Part shown: in pieces, positions 32,760 through 45,860 of the stretch
Position numbering within the stretch: position 1 is the stretch's first letter
Layout: each line of letters opens with the position of its first letter
Assembly (NCBI GenBank): GCA_964035015.1
Contig: OZ035999.1
Span: 1,628,627-1,692,626 of the forward strand
Reading direction: 5' to 3'
DNA: 64,000 bases
Source: Corallium rubrum
Lineage: Eukaryota; Cnidaria; Anthozoa; Scleralcyonacea; Coralliidae
Translations under genes and position numbers: made by a program
Notes under the pieces: generated by a model
The model's input: the letters and a program-made list of their open reading frames with translations, nothing else
Databases searched by the model: none
Told to the model about the DNA's origin: nothing

Positions 32760-32872
32760 TGCCGTGGCACTTACATATATCGAAATATAGTAAGGTTAGA
32801 GATACTGCCGAAACAGAGAACGTAGGAGTCTAACGTTTCGAGCGAAGGCCCTTCGTCAGAGAGAAACGTTTC
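32760..32872 (-). mobile_element. PLE terminus
   Basis: CGAAATATAGTAAGGTTAGA, ACTGCCGAAACAGAGAACG and TCTAACGTTTCGAGCGAAGG are in the same order as the copies at 54424, 61858 and 62312. The CTGACGA/GAAA core is on the minus strand at 32859-32836. Confidence 0.6.
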
Positions 32873-33536
32873 GTGCCGCCAACACCCTAACATCACCATC
32901 TTAAAGAGATCGTTAGATAGACTTAAAGACTCAGACTCCCTCAAACAAGCCCCCAGGATGTGATATTCTACGCAATGTCTGGGTAAATCTCAACCGACCC
33001 CGTTCTGGCATAGAAAAAAAAAACAGCATTACCTCCATAAGATTGGTACTGTTAAGCTTCTGATTTAAGGGCAGGTAGAGAGATACACACCATGCACAGC
33101 TTGGCTGATATCCAGTGGCGTGGTGGCAGGGGGGGCCAAGGCCCCCCCAGCTGGGGTTGCAGAAGGGGCGCCAAAACGAGCAAGGGGCGCCAAAACTTAA
33201 CAAAATAAATCTATTTCTTTGTATAGCTAGGTCTTCAATGGTGGGATACAAAGATCTGAAATCTGTAATCTTTTGTGTTTTCAATGAAGTTTTATAATCT
33301 TCAGAATTCTGTAAAATCTCACTCCAAAATGCAGCAAAATGGCATATCAGAGACTCTAGATTTCAAAATTTTCCGGGGGAGCATGCCCCCGGAACCCCCT
33401 AGACGTTTGGCGCTACTTCGGCGCTCGCCGCTCGCATTGTCGTCGCCTTTGAGAGAACCCGTTGTTTGTTGTAATACTTGAGTTATTTTAAAACAAAAAA
33501 TGTGATCATTTATCAAATACAGTAATGTCTTCTTTT

Positions 33537-33567
<31 letters not shown>

Positions 33568-33960
33568 GGGGCCAAAGTTAATCTGGCCACCCCAGCCTGA
33601 AAGTTGCCACCACGCCACTGCTGATATCCCAACTGCCTATGTAGTTCTACACGATCGAACAAAGGATCATCACTAATATCGACCACGCTGATGACCTTGC
33701 TCTTTTGTCAAACAAAATCAATGAATCAGCTGCCCAATTACATACAGTACTGACACCATCTTAAAAACACACTGAGCAAAGCAAGTTTTCCATGTCGACA
33801 CCAAAAAGCACAGAATTCATCATTTGCAACCAATTGGAGCTACTGAGAGTCGAACGGAGAGTCAAGGTTGGACGTCTGTTACATTACACAACAAGCTCGC
33901 AAATATACCACATGCCCCTTGAAGATGGCTGCTTGTGAGATTATTTTATAATGATACCTC
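32873..33960 (+). mobile_element. decayed LINE RT fragment, split by a hAT MITE
   Basis: Around 33688-33765 one frame reads HADDLALLSNKINESAAQLH, the catalytic block of a LINE reverse transcriptase, followed by KSTEFIICNQ. Earlier parts are unreadable. Flanks on both sides of the hAT insertion look continuous. It is old, with many stops. Confidence 0.5.
33113..33620. mobile_element. hAT MITE with 8-bp TSD
   Basis: Starts CAGTGGCGTGGTGGCAGG and ends CCACCACGCCACTG; TSD CTGATATC at 33105-33112 and 33621-33628. An 8-bp TSD and CAGTGGCG ends are diagnostic of hAT. The interior has long G and T runs and no transposase. Confidence 0.85.
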
Positions 33961-36540
33961 ATCCCTTCAAAACCCCATGCATGTGTCTATATACATACCA
34001 CTCATAATATAATTTAACTACATCTCATATGCAAATAGAGCACATATGACTATCAGAAATTTGCAATCATTTATCTTATTACTCCAGTCATGCACAACAG
34101 CGATAAACTCGTGCGGATTTCTTGTCGTCGTTTTCGGTTTGGCCCAATTAGCCTTGTGCGTCATTGGGCGAGTTTTCCGTTTCATTATGAACGTCAGTTC
34201 CAATTCCCTTACGTGCGCGATATGTTACAAGCGCAAGTTAGTTGAAGGAGCTTTTCCTTAACTACATCTTTGTGCGCCCACCATTTTCTGGCTCTGCAGC
34301 TGAACAGTTTAATCGATAAATGTAGAGAGATACAGTTTAATCGGCTTAACAGTTTAATCGATAAATGTGAAGAAAAGCTTCTCTGTCGCGAGTCTTCGCA
34401 ACCCAGAGTTTGAGGTTTTGAGATATATAACTTCAGCGCCAAAACAGACGAGGGGAATCGACTACAATCAGTTTTCCACCTGTTGCGCAACTCCGATTTA
34501 CTCAGTACCAGAGAGTTGTCAACTCTGAAAGAGTGAGAAAACCACTGATAACGTTACAATGATACTGCGTTATACCGATTTGCACTCATACATATACTGG
34601 CCAGTTGGTAACATGCATATTATGACAATTTTATCGGGCATTGTGGTGTTTTTGCGGGCTAAAATGAAGAATATTTTAGCCCGCTGATTTTAGCCTTTGG
34701 TTTGTTGTTTACGGAATTGTATACTTTTTTTGTCAATACTTTGAAGCAAAGATTGTTTTGATGACAAATGTTGCGTTTCCTGCCAAGTTTACATATAAGT
34801 TATATAAGTTATGAGTTATGTAAGTATTTATTGCAATGAAATACACGCCAGTGGGATGGCGGCACTGCTCAAGATACCGTTTACTGTACCGTCTTTTATT
34901 TTCTTCCAAATGCCCAATAAAATTATTATAACAGTAATGACAATTGATGTTCTTGGTCATAAATATGTTCTTGGTCCTTCTCAGAGCAAATCATAACCCT
35001 CGCCTGCGGCTTGGGCTAAAATGATCCTGAGTCGGAGAAAAAACATATTTATACCCGCAAACATCAACGCTATTGTTATATTAAAAAGACAAAAACGAAA
35101 CGTCGCATTATTTTCGAATGTTGACGATACGATGATCAGCTAATGGCTATACCCAAGAAAAACCATTAATCCTAATCAGTAGTCTGACAAGCTCCACTAG
35201 CTGATTCACACATTTTCAGTTTAAACAGCCGTTCCGTAGGGTATAATAAAAGCTGAAGAATTGATAAAAACTGAGAAAAATATCTCGATCATGATGCATA
35301 TGGTTATGGCTCCACAGTATATGATGTTTAAAAGAGGAATGAAAGAACTCCACCGCGTCGAAATATTCAAAATCATACTGATGAGAAACATGAGAAGAAG
35401 TTTTTGGTGATTTTCTTAATGTCTACCGAAGTCAACCGAAGAACGTTTACTAAAGCAATATTTCAATCAGTCGCATCACTTCGCTCTGCTGCTCTATCGC
35501 ATCAACTAACGATCGAGTTTATTGGCTGAAACTGGGGACAAATTAACGCTTAAGTGTCCACTGTGCCGTGTTTTCTTGTTTACAATGGCTCAGGCTGTAT
35601 AGTGATTGAGTGTTGAATTTTCTGTACATCAAGCATTTTTTAACTCTGAGTAGAAAAGTAGAGTGCTGCGTAAACGGTGTTTCGAATAGGGTCGAAAGTG
35701 AAAGGCGGTTTTTTAGAGATATTTAGCAACGAAATCCGGACGACCGACCTTTATCATGACATCAGAGTAAAATTGTTGACTGACTGACGGAAAGTGAAGG
35801 GTTTCGCTTGAAACGTCACAGTACTAGCTTCGTTGGCGTTGCTAAGAAATACTTCACAGTTTTATGTATGAATGCAAATATCGTGCCAACTTTCTTTCGG
35901 CCTACGCATGCTGTCGACGGAAGCTTTCCTTCGCCTGTGTATGGATGCAGCTGTCTGCCAGATATAGCTGGCAGCTTATGTCGGGAGCAAACTGTCCTAA
36001 TTATGAACTGCATGTTATACTGGCATTTATCCATTTCACACGGAGAGCCATCACTCCATCTGAAAGCCCAGTAACCCAAATTGCTTCCATTATAATCTTA
36101 TATCTAAATAGTTTTTGAGAACAATCAAAGACGAAGTTGAATGAGTGAGAAAAAGCCCAGTTGGCAAATACTAGTTGGAGAACCGAAACAGCCACAGACA
36201 AAAACGCACGCCTATAAGAACGCCAGATTGATTCATCCGTCAGAAGCGACGAGCAGTCCTTTCGATACGGTGTAAATTATACCATCGACATGCATAGCAG
36301 CATCAAACGCCTGATGTCACTAGAAGCATTAATACTCTGTTTGATATTTCCTTGTGTTACGCGTCCACAGCGGGGTGGGTGGCGTGACTATAAGTGGTCG
36401 CCAAAATATCACATCGCTGTATTGATAGAAAAACCATTAATTAATTCAACCAAAAGTCTCGTCAACAAAAAGAAGGTACTCTTTATTTTTACTTTCTTAA
36501 ATAACTTTTTTTTTATTATAATGCAGTTGGCTAGCCACAA
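33961..36540. other. no gene seen; one PLE-type unit
   Basis: No supported exon. About 35655-35770 carries the AAAAGTAGAGTGCTGCGTAA...CATCAGAG sequence of a decayed PLE terminus. Scattered short frames have no recognisable domains. Confidence 0.4.
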
Positions 36541-36544
36541 TCCT

Positions 36545-37900
36545 TTAAGTGCATTTACGTCAATCGCTAAGTTAGGCGGGGCACTTCGCGGCAAAGACAC
36601 TGTGGACATTTGTTAATAGAAACTAATAGAAGAGAACGAAATCAGTTTTGTCGAGTGCTGGAGCCAGAGCTGTCCATTTAATTTCCGAAGGCGAAAGCCG
36701 AAACGGCCTATAGCTGTTAAGAGAGGTTGCATGCTTAGTGCATGTTATTCGTTCTAAGTAATTAGACGGGCTCTTCACGGTAATGACAGTGTGGACACTT
36801 GCTAAGAAGGAACATATAGTAAATGAAACGAAATATGTTCCAGTCGAGTGCCAGAACATGCAGAGCTGTCCATAAAGTTTCCAAAGGCGAAGGCCGAAAC
36901 GGCCTGTAGCAGCTAAGAGAGGTTGCTTGTTATTCGTTCTAAGTAATATAGGACGCGGGCTCTTCGCGGTAAAGGTAGTGGACACTTGCAATATAAGAAG
37001 GAAGATATATGTATATAGTATTTAAAGGAAACGAAATTTGTTTTGTCAAGTGCTATAGAGCTAGAGTTTGTTATTCGCTTTAACTTGGGCGAGCTGTTCG
37101 AGACAGCGTGAATACTTGCTAAGAGGAAACATAGCCGAAAAGGAACGATCGAGACATGTATCGTCGAGTGCTAGAGTTGCATGTAGAACAGTCGAAGGCC
37201 AGTACGCATCTACATACAGAGGTTGCTTTGTTACCGTTACTGTATTCGCTCTAACTTGGAAGGGCTGTTCGAGACAGCGAGGAGATTTGCTAGGCGGGCA
37301 CATACAAGGAAACGAAACATGTCTCGTCGAGTGCTATAGTATAGAGATATCGGGCTGACGAGTTTTCAATGGCCAAGATAAGGACCTAATAACTATAACC
37401 ATAAAGTTGCTTAATTGTTATTGTCTTTAGTTTGGGCGGGCTGTTCGAGACAGTGTGGACATTTGCTAAGACTAAGAAGAAACATACACGAGAGAACGAA
37501 ACATTTTTTTTTGAGTGCTAGAGCTGTCAAACTGACGAGTTTTTAATGCATGGCCAACACGCATGCACCTGCTTTTGGTTGCTTGTTATTCGCTCTAACT
37601 TGCATTGCGGGATAAGACTAAGACTAGGAGGGAACATACAGGAGAACGAAACATATCTTATCGAGTGCTAGCTAGAGCTGTCGAACTGACGAGTTTTCGA
37701 TACCTGCCATAGGGGAAGTTGCTTGTTATTCGCTCTAGATCTAACTTGGGCGGGCTCGGTTCAAGACAGAACAAACGGGAAAACGAAACATGTTTTGTCG
37801 AGTGCTATATAGCCGCCGAACTGACGGGTTTTCAATGGCCAACACGCACCTGCTAGACGGGAGGTGGCTTGTTATTCGCTCTAATTTGCTCATCAATAAT
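36545..37900. repeat. second degenerate satellite array, ~140-200-bp units
   Basis: About eight copies of a unit containing GTCGAGTGCTAGAGCTGTC, GGTTGCTTGTTATTCGCTCT, GGGCGGGCTGTTCGAGACAG and GAAACATACA-type blocks. Markers lie near 36648, 36843, 37047, 37163, 37324, 37510, 37658 and 37797. Unit length falls toward the right, and sequence divergence is high. Confidence 0.75.
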
Positions 37901-40900
37901 ACAGCCGCAGATTCCGAGTAGCAGGTGCCTAAGTTCTCAAAGCGTTGAACGAAACTTATGAATGCCCTATGACTAACGTATGGCTCGACAAGCCTGCTGA
38001 AACAAATGTCGCTCAAGCGAGGCAGCAAACACTCAGATATATCACTGTCGAGATTCTAGATCTCTACTGATAACGAAGGAGCCGAACAAGTGGTTTTGTT
38101 CCACTGAATACTGACAGAAAAACAATAACGGGCAAATTACACAAAAACGAAACCAGCTAAATATGGATACAGGCTTGTCCTCAGATATAATTCCCACGTT
38201 TATAATTAATATGCTCAGACCCAAAGACCTCAGAGGGAGAAAAAAATTATGAAATTTAATCGATAAACATAAAGCTATATATAAAAATTAGATTCGCAAC
38301 TGATTCGCGTTAAATGGCTTGTTATCTAACTAGATCTAAAAAGGTGGCCTAGCGGCCTCTTGCAGTACGGACGAATTTATCCGAATCAAGTAAGAAAATC
38401 CCCCAGCCCGCGGTATATATGCAGATCATGGCTGGAATCAAGCTTTAAGAGAGTTTTCAGCCTTTAAAATATCATGTTCTTTTAATCACTGACACTTTAT
38501 ATGGCGAATAGAAACTAAGTATTGAAATTTAGAAAAGGAAACATTCAACTCAAGGTGGCAGATTGCATAACGATGTCGACGGTAAACGTTTACAAACTAC
38601 TCGAAATGACGAAGTCATCGTATATAGATATACAAGACAGGCAGTAATATCAGTATGTAAGTACTTAATTCAAGGTACTCGACTTGAGATCATACGAGCG
38701 TCGGTGAGGCGGTAATAATACATCATCGTTCAACTTAAACTAATAAAAAATATTCAAAAACAAATCAAACCTTGCAAGGACTCGGAATTTGTGTTGAACG
38801 TAAGCCTGTTGAATGTAAACCTGCAGACGACGTACGGTACACAACCAGAATGTGGGCCACGCTAAAGTTGTCGAACTGAGAAACATGCATGATTTGCGGT
38901 TCAAATACCTCCGTTTATATTGACAATTAAAAACCTCACAAAGAACAATCTTGTAGAGGTCATTAATACTTGTTATTGTTTGTAAACTATGCAACACGTT
39001 TTCAACATGTTTTCATCGTAATTCTCTCGTCATTCAGTAGTATCGAAAGTGTGTCGGAGACTTTTTCGCCTTTTTATTGGAAAAAAAATAATAATAAAAA
39101 ACTGTAGACAAGCCGCGCCGTTTCATATGTCAAAAAATTTGATTGGATTGAAGGCAAATGATTTATAGCCGCTAGCTAGGCAAGTGGTGCCCTACGGTAA
39201 CGTTCTGAAACTATTTCCACGCAGCGATCCACCTATTGGCAAACGAAAGAGCCAAAAAATGGAGTATCTCATTACTTTCAGTATATAGCCATATAGGTCG
39301 TTACTTGCAATAGCGCGAGCTAGATTTAGCCTGGTGGGCCTATTTTTAGCTTGAAAGAAGGCCGTGAAAGACTTTTTTTTAAATAATTGTTTTCTCAAAA
39401 ATAGAATCAATATTTAACTACTAGTACACTGCAATTTAGACCACATAGTGATTTGCAAGGATGCCTGGACGATGGCCAATGTCAGATATTCACCTATATG
39501 CAAACAGGTTGTGAAAAACGCCAGGTCTTATAATCCTTGTTGCCATTACTTTATCTATTACTATGTTTCTAGGTGTCGCAAAAAAATAGCTGTTCGATAA
39601 AAAAATAGCTCAAAAACAGAACACTTACTTTGGGGAGCTTTTCTATGTTGTGTGTCCAAACCCTTTGAGTGAACCTTCTGATGTGTCGTGCTCGGCTCGA
39701 CCAGCCGTTTGTTAATTTGGTTTGTTCCAACCTCTTAGCTTGTTCTTCTCTGGGCAATCTAGCACAACCTTCTCATAGCGAAGCCGAAACTGCATGTATG
39801 TGGCGGGTTGCGACGCATTTACGTCATGCGGTTAGAAAATGTCATAAAATTATATACCGTAGTACCGTTATTGAAAAACATCAATTTGGCTACAACAAAT
39901 ACTTGGCATCAACAATGACTCGCGTTGGGGGGATTTTGATTCTTTAATCGTTGCATACTGCGAGACTCCGTATTTCTAAACGGGGATCCTATTGTTGTAT
40001 TTAATAACATTGTTTCCTGAGTTCAAGTTCATTCGTTCGTATTCTGGCAGTACAACAGACCTTAGGAGAACAGTGTAATTTCTTTAAAAAGGAGGGTTAA
40101 AATAATAGTGTATGAGGTCACATAACCGGCGGTTCGGGTACAAGAAATAGTTCGTGACAAAGGATGTTTTGAATAGCATTGGGCACAATGTTGATGATAA
40201 GTATAAATTAAAAATTCATCGTTTTATATCAAGCCGTTACCGAAATATTACTGAACACGAACTCGCGTCCAAACGAAGCACGTAGCCTTTTCGGTGTTAG
40301 TAAATACTGATAGTGATGAGTCAAGCAGATTTTGTGGGGGGAAAATCGGAAAACGTTACTGAAGACGTACCGCGGAAGTTCAATTGACTCGTAAGTGTTA
40401 CAGCCAGGACACGGGAGATAACATCTGAATATGTTTTTAATGAGAATGCTTTGTAACGAAGCCTTATACGGGCAGAATCACTTGCAGTCATAGATTTGAT
40501 ATATTAAAATGCGGTAACATAATAATCGCTGAAAGCCAGTATATCCGCAACTGTCAACGTACAATTTAAGCGTGATCGAGTGATAGGGCAATCGTTTTGA
40601 TTAGTGGAACCTCGCGGGGTTTTGTTAAAATTAGAATGCCTGTTACATTCACCGATGATTTTGGTCGAAACGCCGAGCCTGGTTGGGACGATTTTGAGTG
40701 CAACGACTTGTTTGGTGCAATTATCTTCCGTGGAATTATACTCGTTGTCGCCAGAATATTCGAGAACATGGCACATTTCCCACATCACTGCGTTTGGAGT
40801 ACTCATCCCCAACAAGGGTTCGACGTCAGACCTGCATAGTCGTATCGGATACAAATTAAGCTATTTATCGCGAAGTGGTTTTTAATGACAGGTCTGGATA

Positions 40901-41030
40901 TTTAACAATTCGACAACGAGCTCGAGTTGGCTATGAGCAGATAGTCATGAACGAGCCAAAGCCGAGTAGAGTATATAGGCTATTAGAAGCTTAAGACTAC
41001 GACCGTACGAAACTTACACCCGGACCCGGT
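37901..41030. other. no gene seen
   Basis: About 3 kb without a supported exon, terminal repeat or RNA gene. A 116-residue minus-strand frame (40504-40854) is the longest but has no recognised domain. A weak hairpin lies near 40895-40985. Confidence 0.4.
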
Positions 41031-41031
41031 G

Positions 41032-41692
41032 TCACAGGAAATTCGCCCCCCAGGAAATTCGCCCCCCCCCCCCTCCCCCTGGGGGCGAATTTCCTAGGAA
41101 TCTTGCTCTCCAAAGTATTATTATGTAACCATTTATTTTGGCCTACCTTGAACACCAAGCCGAAGAATTTTCTAAACAGCAAAAGCGTGATTTGAAAAAA
41201 GGGCCGCCGATTTTACTTTTATCGTTACGGCTTTTTGAAAATTATTTGTTGGGCAATTATCTTTTTGACATTTAGACTACGCATTCCGCCTGGTATATCA
41301 ATAGCAATGAATAATATTACTTTGAAAATTTTTAACTTCATCCGAGTATAATCGCTAATAATTATGAAAGATAGATGTGCTTCTTATTCAGACGTAGCCT
41401 CCCTTCTTAAAATAATTGTTTTGTCGCGGTGACAAAATTAAATATTGCTTCGGAAATCGCAGTGGAAATAGTTTTATCTCGAATGGCTGCCAGAAGGCAT
41501 ATGTGTTGTTGCCACGTGTTGAAGGCAATTTTCACCAATTTGGTCAATTTATGTTTTGCGACTAAAGGGGAGGGCGAAATTCCTAAAGGGGGCGATATTC
41601 CTAGGAAATTTGTCCCCCGGGAGGGCGGATTTCCTAGTAATATCGCCCCCAGGGGGGGCGGGCGATATTACGCCGGGACGAATTTCCTGTGG
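41032..41692. mobile_element. foldback/MITE with GGAAATTCGCCCCC blocks
   Basis: CAGGAAATTCGCCCCCC at the left and GGGACGAATTTCCTG at the right are inverted. Several inner copies of GGGGGCGA-ATTTCCTAGG occur in both orientations near 41040-41105 and 41575-41690. No TSD was found. No coding region. Confidence 0.5.
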
Positions 41693-41784
41693 GACTAAGA
41701 ATTATTCATCTGCTTTGTTGTGTGCGGAAAATTCTATTGTATTAATAAGGACGTTGTCCTTGACGTTCGCGTTGTATTTTCTTA

Positions 41785-42155
41785 ATTCAAATGGCCCTCA
41801 CTTGAAGCTTTGTAAAATCCGCAAAAATGCGCTCGATCTCGCCAAAATTGCCATCAGTATAGGCCAGTATACATTTGTTAAGGACTTGGCTTTCGGTTCA
41901 TTGCTCTTCGACCCAAACGTTCGTCTTCGCAACTCGAGAAACGTTTATACAAACTGAGGTGACACCGGCCGCTCGTAGTACGCATACGACGAGCGCTTTT
42001 GTGAAGCCAAAGCCGGTTTGTATATAAACGTTTCAGTCGAGCTACAAAGAAGATGAAAGCAATGAACGGATAGCCAATTTCTTGACCAATGTACTCATGG
42101 CAATTTTCGAGATCGAGCGGTTTTTGTGTACGGAGTGAGGGTCGTCGGAAATATT
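41785..42155. mobile_element. large imperfect palindrome (foldback)
   Basis: About 41785-41960 and 42000-42155 are inverted copies sharing CCCTCACT, GCTCGATCTCG, AAAATTGCCAT and AACGTTTATA-ACAAAC. A GC-rich centre is bracketed by CGAGCG. No TSD determined. Confidence 0.55.
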
Positions 42156-42389
42156 CTCTATACGAAACTTACCGGCCTTTCCTCATTTTTAGTATATAAT
42201 TGACCGTGAGTGGAACTCGTCAAAATATAGTTGAAACTCGACTCGGAAGTCGGAAAGACGCAAGCATCAACAAATAGAAATTAAGCAGAAACAAGTTAAG
42301 AGCATTTATTTCGAATTTATATAGGGGTCTTGGTATATATTTCATGCATTTTATAGTGATATTATTATGGCCGCGAGAAAAAAGACTAA

Positions 42390-42751
42390 GGCCCCGTTTG
42401 CACGTATCCGGATTCCAGATTCGTTGCGTTTTCGAGCGTCCACACGTCACGTATCCGCGAAAACGATACGCGAATACGCTAGAATTGCTTACAGAGCATG
42501 CGCTGTCACAAATGATGAGTGAGTGGATATTAAATTTCATCGATTTACGTCATCGTTTTCAAATCGTTGCGGTTACAGTGCGTCCACACGTAACCGGATT
42601 CGTTGCGTTTTCAAAAGTTTCCACTCTGGAGAGCGTTTTCAAAAGTTTGCGGTTACGGTTTGCGTTTTCGCTGGATACGTGTGGACGGTAAGCGTAACCG
42701 CAACAAAATGTTTGCGGATACAAACGAATCCGGATACGTGTGGACGGGGCC
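42390..42751. mobile_element. PIF/Harbinger-like MITE
   Basis: Starts GGCCCCGTTTGCACGTATCC and ends with its inverted equivalent GTGTGGACGGGGCC; TSD TAA at 42387-42389 and 42752-42754. Many internal CGTTGCGTTTTC/CCGGAT repeats. No transposase. Confidence 0.8.
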
Positions 42752-42755
42752 TAAG

Positions 42756-43650
42756 ACTGACGTCCAAGATGACCACGTAGGGCCTGGAACTGACGTCCAC
42801 AAATTCCCCATGTCCGCAATTTTTTGCCTCAATTTTTCGTCCAGTGATTGCATGACTGATAGACGACCGGCCAAGGCTTCAAAATATTACTTTTGATGGC
42901 ATTTTTTGTTACAAGAAGGTAACCATGATAAATCATATCGGATAGTGTATACTTTGAAGGTAAGAGTGGTTACCAGTCGTAATTATTGATTTATATTCTA
43001 AAATTTGGAGATTTTTGGAAGCACAATATGATGAATGGGATATCTGTAAAGTGCTGCCTAATACGTTTGTGTTTTATTTGGATTGGCTAAATTCAGAATA
43101 CTATCCAATCAGCGTGGCTGAGGTTCTGATTATCCTAATTCGCATAACTCACAAGCATAAACAAACAAGAAACATGGTGCAAATTCACCTGTATATAACA
43201 CTTCGAAAAACAGCCACAACAAGCAGCCAACTTTTTGTTACAAACAGGTAACCACCATAGAAATGTAGCTTAGACATTAATCAAAATGACTAGGCCGGTT
43301 ACCATCCGTGTATCACAAGATAGCACTGTTGAGCCAGTGAGCTAAAGTGCTGAAGATATCATGAGCAACACTGTACTACATAGTACAAAAGCTCAGCTTT
43401 AACATCACGTACATGTCGGTATCGGCAAATTACCAAAATAAAACGAACTACGTTGCGAATACGACGCTTCTCTGTATCTACCAGATCAAATAAATTTCTG
43501 ATTCTTAGCAAGCTGACGTTGTTGTGGCTTTTCTTCGAAGTGTTATATTTAGGTGTATTCACGCCATATTTCTTGTTTGTTTATGATTGTGAGTTATGCG
43601 AATTAGGTTAACCAGAACTAGAGGCACGCTGATTGTCGCACAATTCGGAA
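42756..43650. other. no gene seen
   Basis: Two diverged copies of a TTTTTGTTACAA...GGTAACCA block (about 42905 and 43230) suggest an old local duplication. Nothing coding. Confidence 0.35.
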
Positions 43651-43654
43651 AAAG

Positions 43655-44169
43655 AATAAAACTAAATGTCATGCATTCTTCAAACTAATTTAATACGAAA
43701 AAAACTTTGGTAACCCCAATTTTTTTTTTCATTAAAACTTTTCTTAAAGTACGAGTAATCAATAGGCCGATTTTAAAAAAATTTTGTAGAACGAATAATT
43801 TTTTTTCCGGAAAAATCATGTTTGTTAATGTTTAAAAAATTTCGTTCTACAGAATTTTATTTAAATCGGCCTATTGATTACTCATACTTCAACGGCCTTT
43901 TAACGAAAAGTTTTAACGAAAAAAAAAATTGGGGGTCACCAAAGTTTTTTTCGAATTAAATTAGTTTGAAGGGTAATTGACCGCCATTTTGAAAAGTCAT
44001 TGTTGCCATAGCAACAGCTGTTACTATTTATTTCGTAACAGTTTTTTATTGTCAGGCTGTTTAGCTATGCATAACATTTAGTTTTAGTCTTTTTCAGAAT
44101 TGTTTATGCACGTGTTTTGGGCTCTCAAACTTGTATTTTCCATTTTTCAAGAAACTGTGTGGAGCCACC
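43655..44169. mobile_element. Kolobok-like MITE, copy 2, with internal inversion
   Basis: The right half matches 15785-16170, including the CTTGTATTTTCCATTTTTC end and TTAA at 44170-44173. The left half is an inverted copy of the middle (AATCAATAGGCCGATTT and GGTAACCCCAATTTT), and the left terminus is not intact. Confidence 0.6.
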
Positions 44170-44173
44170 TTAA

Positions 44174-45851
44174 TTAAACTACCAAGAATAACAAAAACCG
44201 TACTGGAAGTCGTTCCATAGCCCTCTAGGGAACACTTAAAAAATGGCGTATTCGGCAACGCCCTAGTGTGCTATATAACACACCTTGGGGAGCAAAATTA
44301 ATAAGTTGCCAAATGGCAACCATGCCTGATAAAGCGGGGTTAAAATGATAATTTACGATTTTTGTAACTTAGGTCAATTTAAGATCAATTTAGTAACCTG
44401 AAAATGTACGTTTTTTTAACAATAGCTTATGTTTAGCGGTATATACAGTGTGACCAGTCATACAGTGTAGTTCACGGCTTACATATTCTAATCGTCGTCT
44501 TGTATCGACGTCTTGAAAGACTCTACATATACCGTAGCCTTTAATGAACCCGCAAAACTGGCAAGAGTGTGGCGGTGGCTTGGAAATCTAGAGATAGGCA
44601 GATAGCTGCTAAGACCAATATATAAACCGATACAAAATTTAGAATACTGTCTGTCTATGTGATCAAGGTCAATTACAATTATAGTATAAACCAACTATAG
44701 TGGACTGTTACAAATGCTGCATTCTGAGTGACTTAGCTACTATACTCACTGTCTATTGGCAATAGACTATTAGTAGCGAAAGAATCAAATTTTAAATGCA
44801 AAATCATGGCAGAAAACTCGCAGTTTGCTGAGGATTCAGTTGTTTCTTTAAGGGTGTTCAGACATATTTATCTTGACCCGTTGCTAGGGAAAACTTGATT
44901 CGACCACAGAGCTTCTAGAGCTTTGCAAATTTGATCCCCATACTAGAAATTCTGCACGTAGTATATATGAATGAAGGTCTTTCGTTTGATGACGTCATAC
45001 AGTCTAGTCATTGTGACGTCATTGAGATAAGAAAAAACCTATAATTTTCGCCAACTTAAAAGTTTTGCTAACTAAAGAAGTCTCACTAGAACCAGAATTG
45101 TTATGTGCAAAAAAGTACGCGTGCGTTTCTCAATTTAGCAAACCTTAATAACTTTATGGCAATTTTAATAAAATTTTAAGGGTCATTTTTAACAAAAAAT
45201 AGAATATCTTTGTCATTTTTGGTTTATTCATAAAATCCATGCGTATTTTTTGGAGACATGTTTTCCCTAGGTGTAAGCGAAAGAAAAGTAACGATTCGAT
45301 GAATACTCGCGGAAATTATAGGAATCTTGTGAGCTCAGCCTGAAAGAATCAGGCGCAAGCCCTCCTCCTTCCTGATCGGAGTTTAGCAGCTAAAATGCGA
45401 GTTCAGCCGTGGTTCCAAGCCAAGAATGCTCGAAAACTCGTCTTGTTCTACATACAAAGTTAAAAGTTGATGTCTACTGTCTTCGGAATGTTTGATTTAT
45501 GGTTCATCAGCTCTGCCGATTTCTAAATTCCGGCATTCAATCCAAATATCTCGACGTGACGACGTCCTTCGTTTATTTTTCCATGTATCGTCGTCTGTGT
45601 ACCGAGGTCCGAAGTTCTTCAACTCTTCAAGTGTTTTTGCCAGCGACATTCTACAGCAAAGGAATAGTTTTCTTTTGTTTTGGTACTTTTTCTTTTGGTA
45701 CTCTCACAAACTTGCTCGGCTCTTTTCGGTTTTTTGTTATCATTTTATACCTTTTTGCAGTGTATAAGTACAAAAAATATATGTTTTTGTTAAAAGATTT
45801 CTCCGACCGGAAGTAATGTCCTTAGCAACCGATTGCCTAGCAACGAAATAC
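44174..45851. other. no gene seen
   Basis: About 1.7 kb with no supported exon or element. Overlapping frames near 45492-45816 have no recognised domain. Confidence 0.4.
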
Positions 45852-45860
45852 GTCCGAACA

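Noticed and set aside
36290-36616. 108-residue plus-strand frame as a small secreted protein
   Set aside because: It overlaps the start of the satellite array and an AT-rich run; no clear signal-peptide cleavage or homology could be argued.
40504-40854. 116-residue minus-strand frame as an exon
   Set aside because: No recognised domain and no convincing splice sites; length is within chance.
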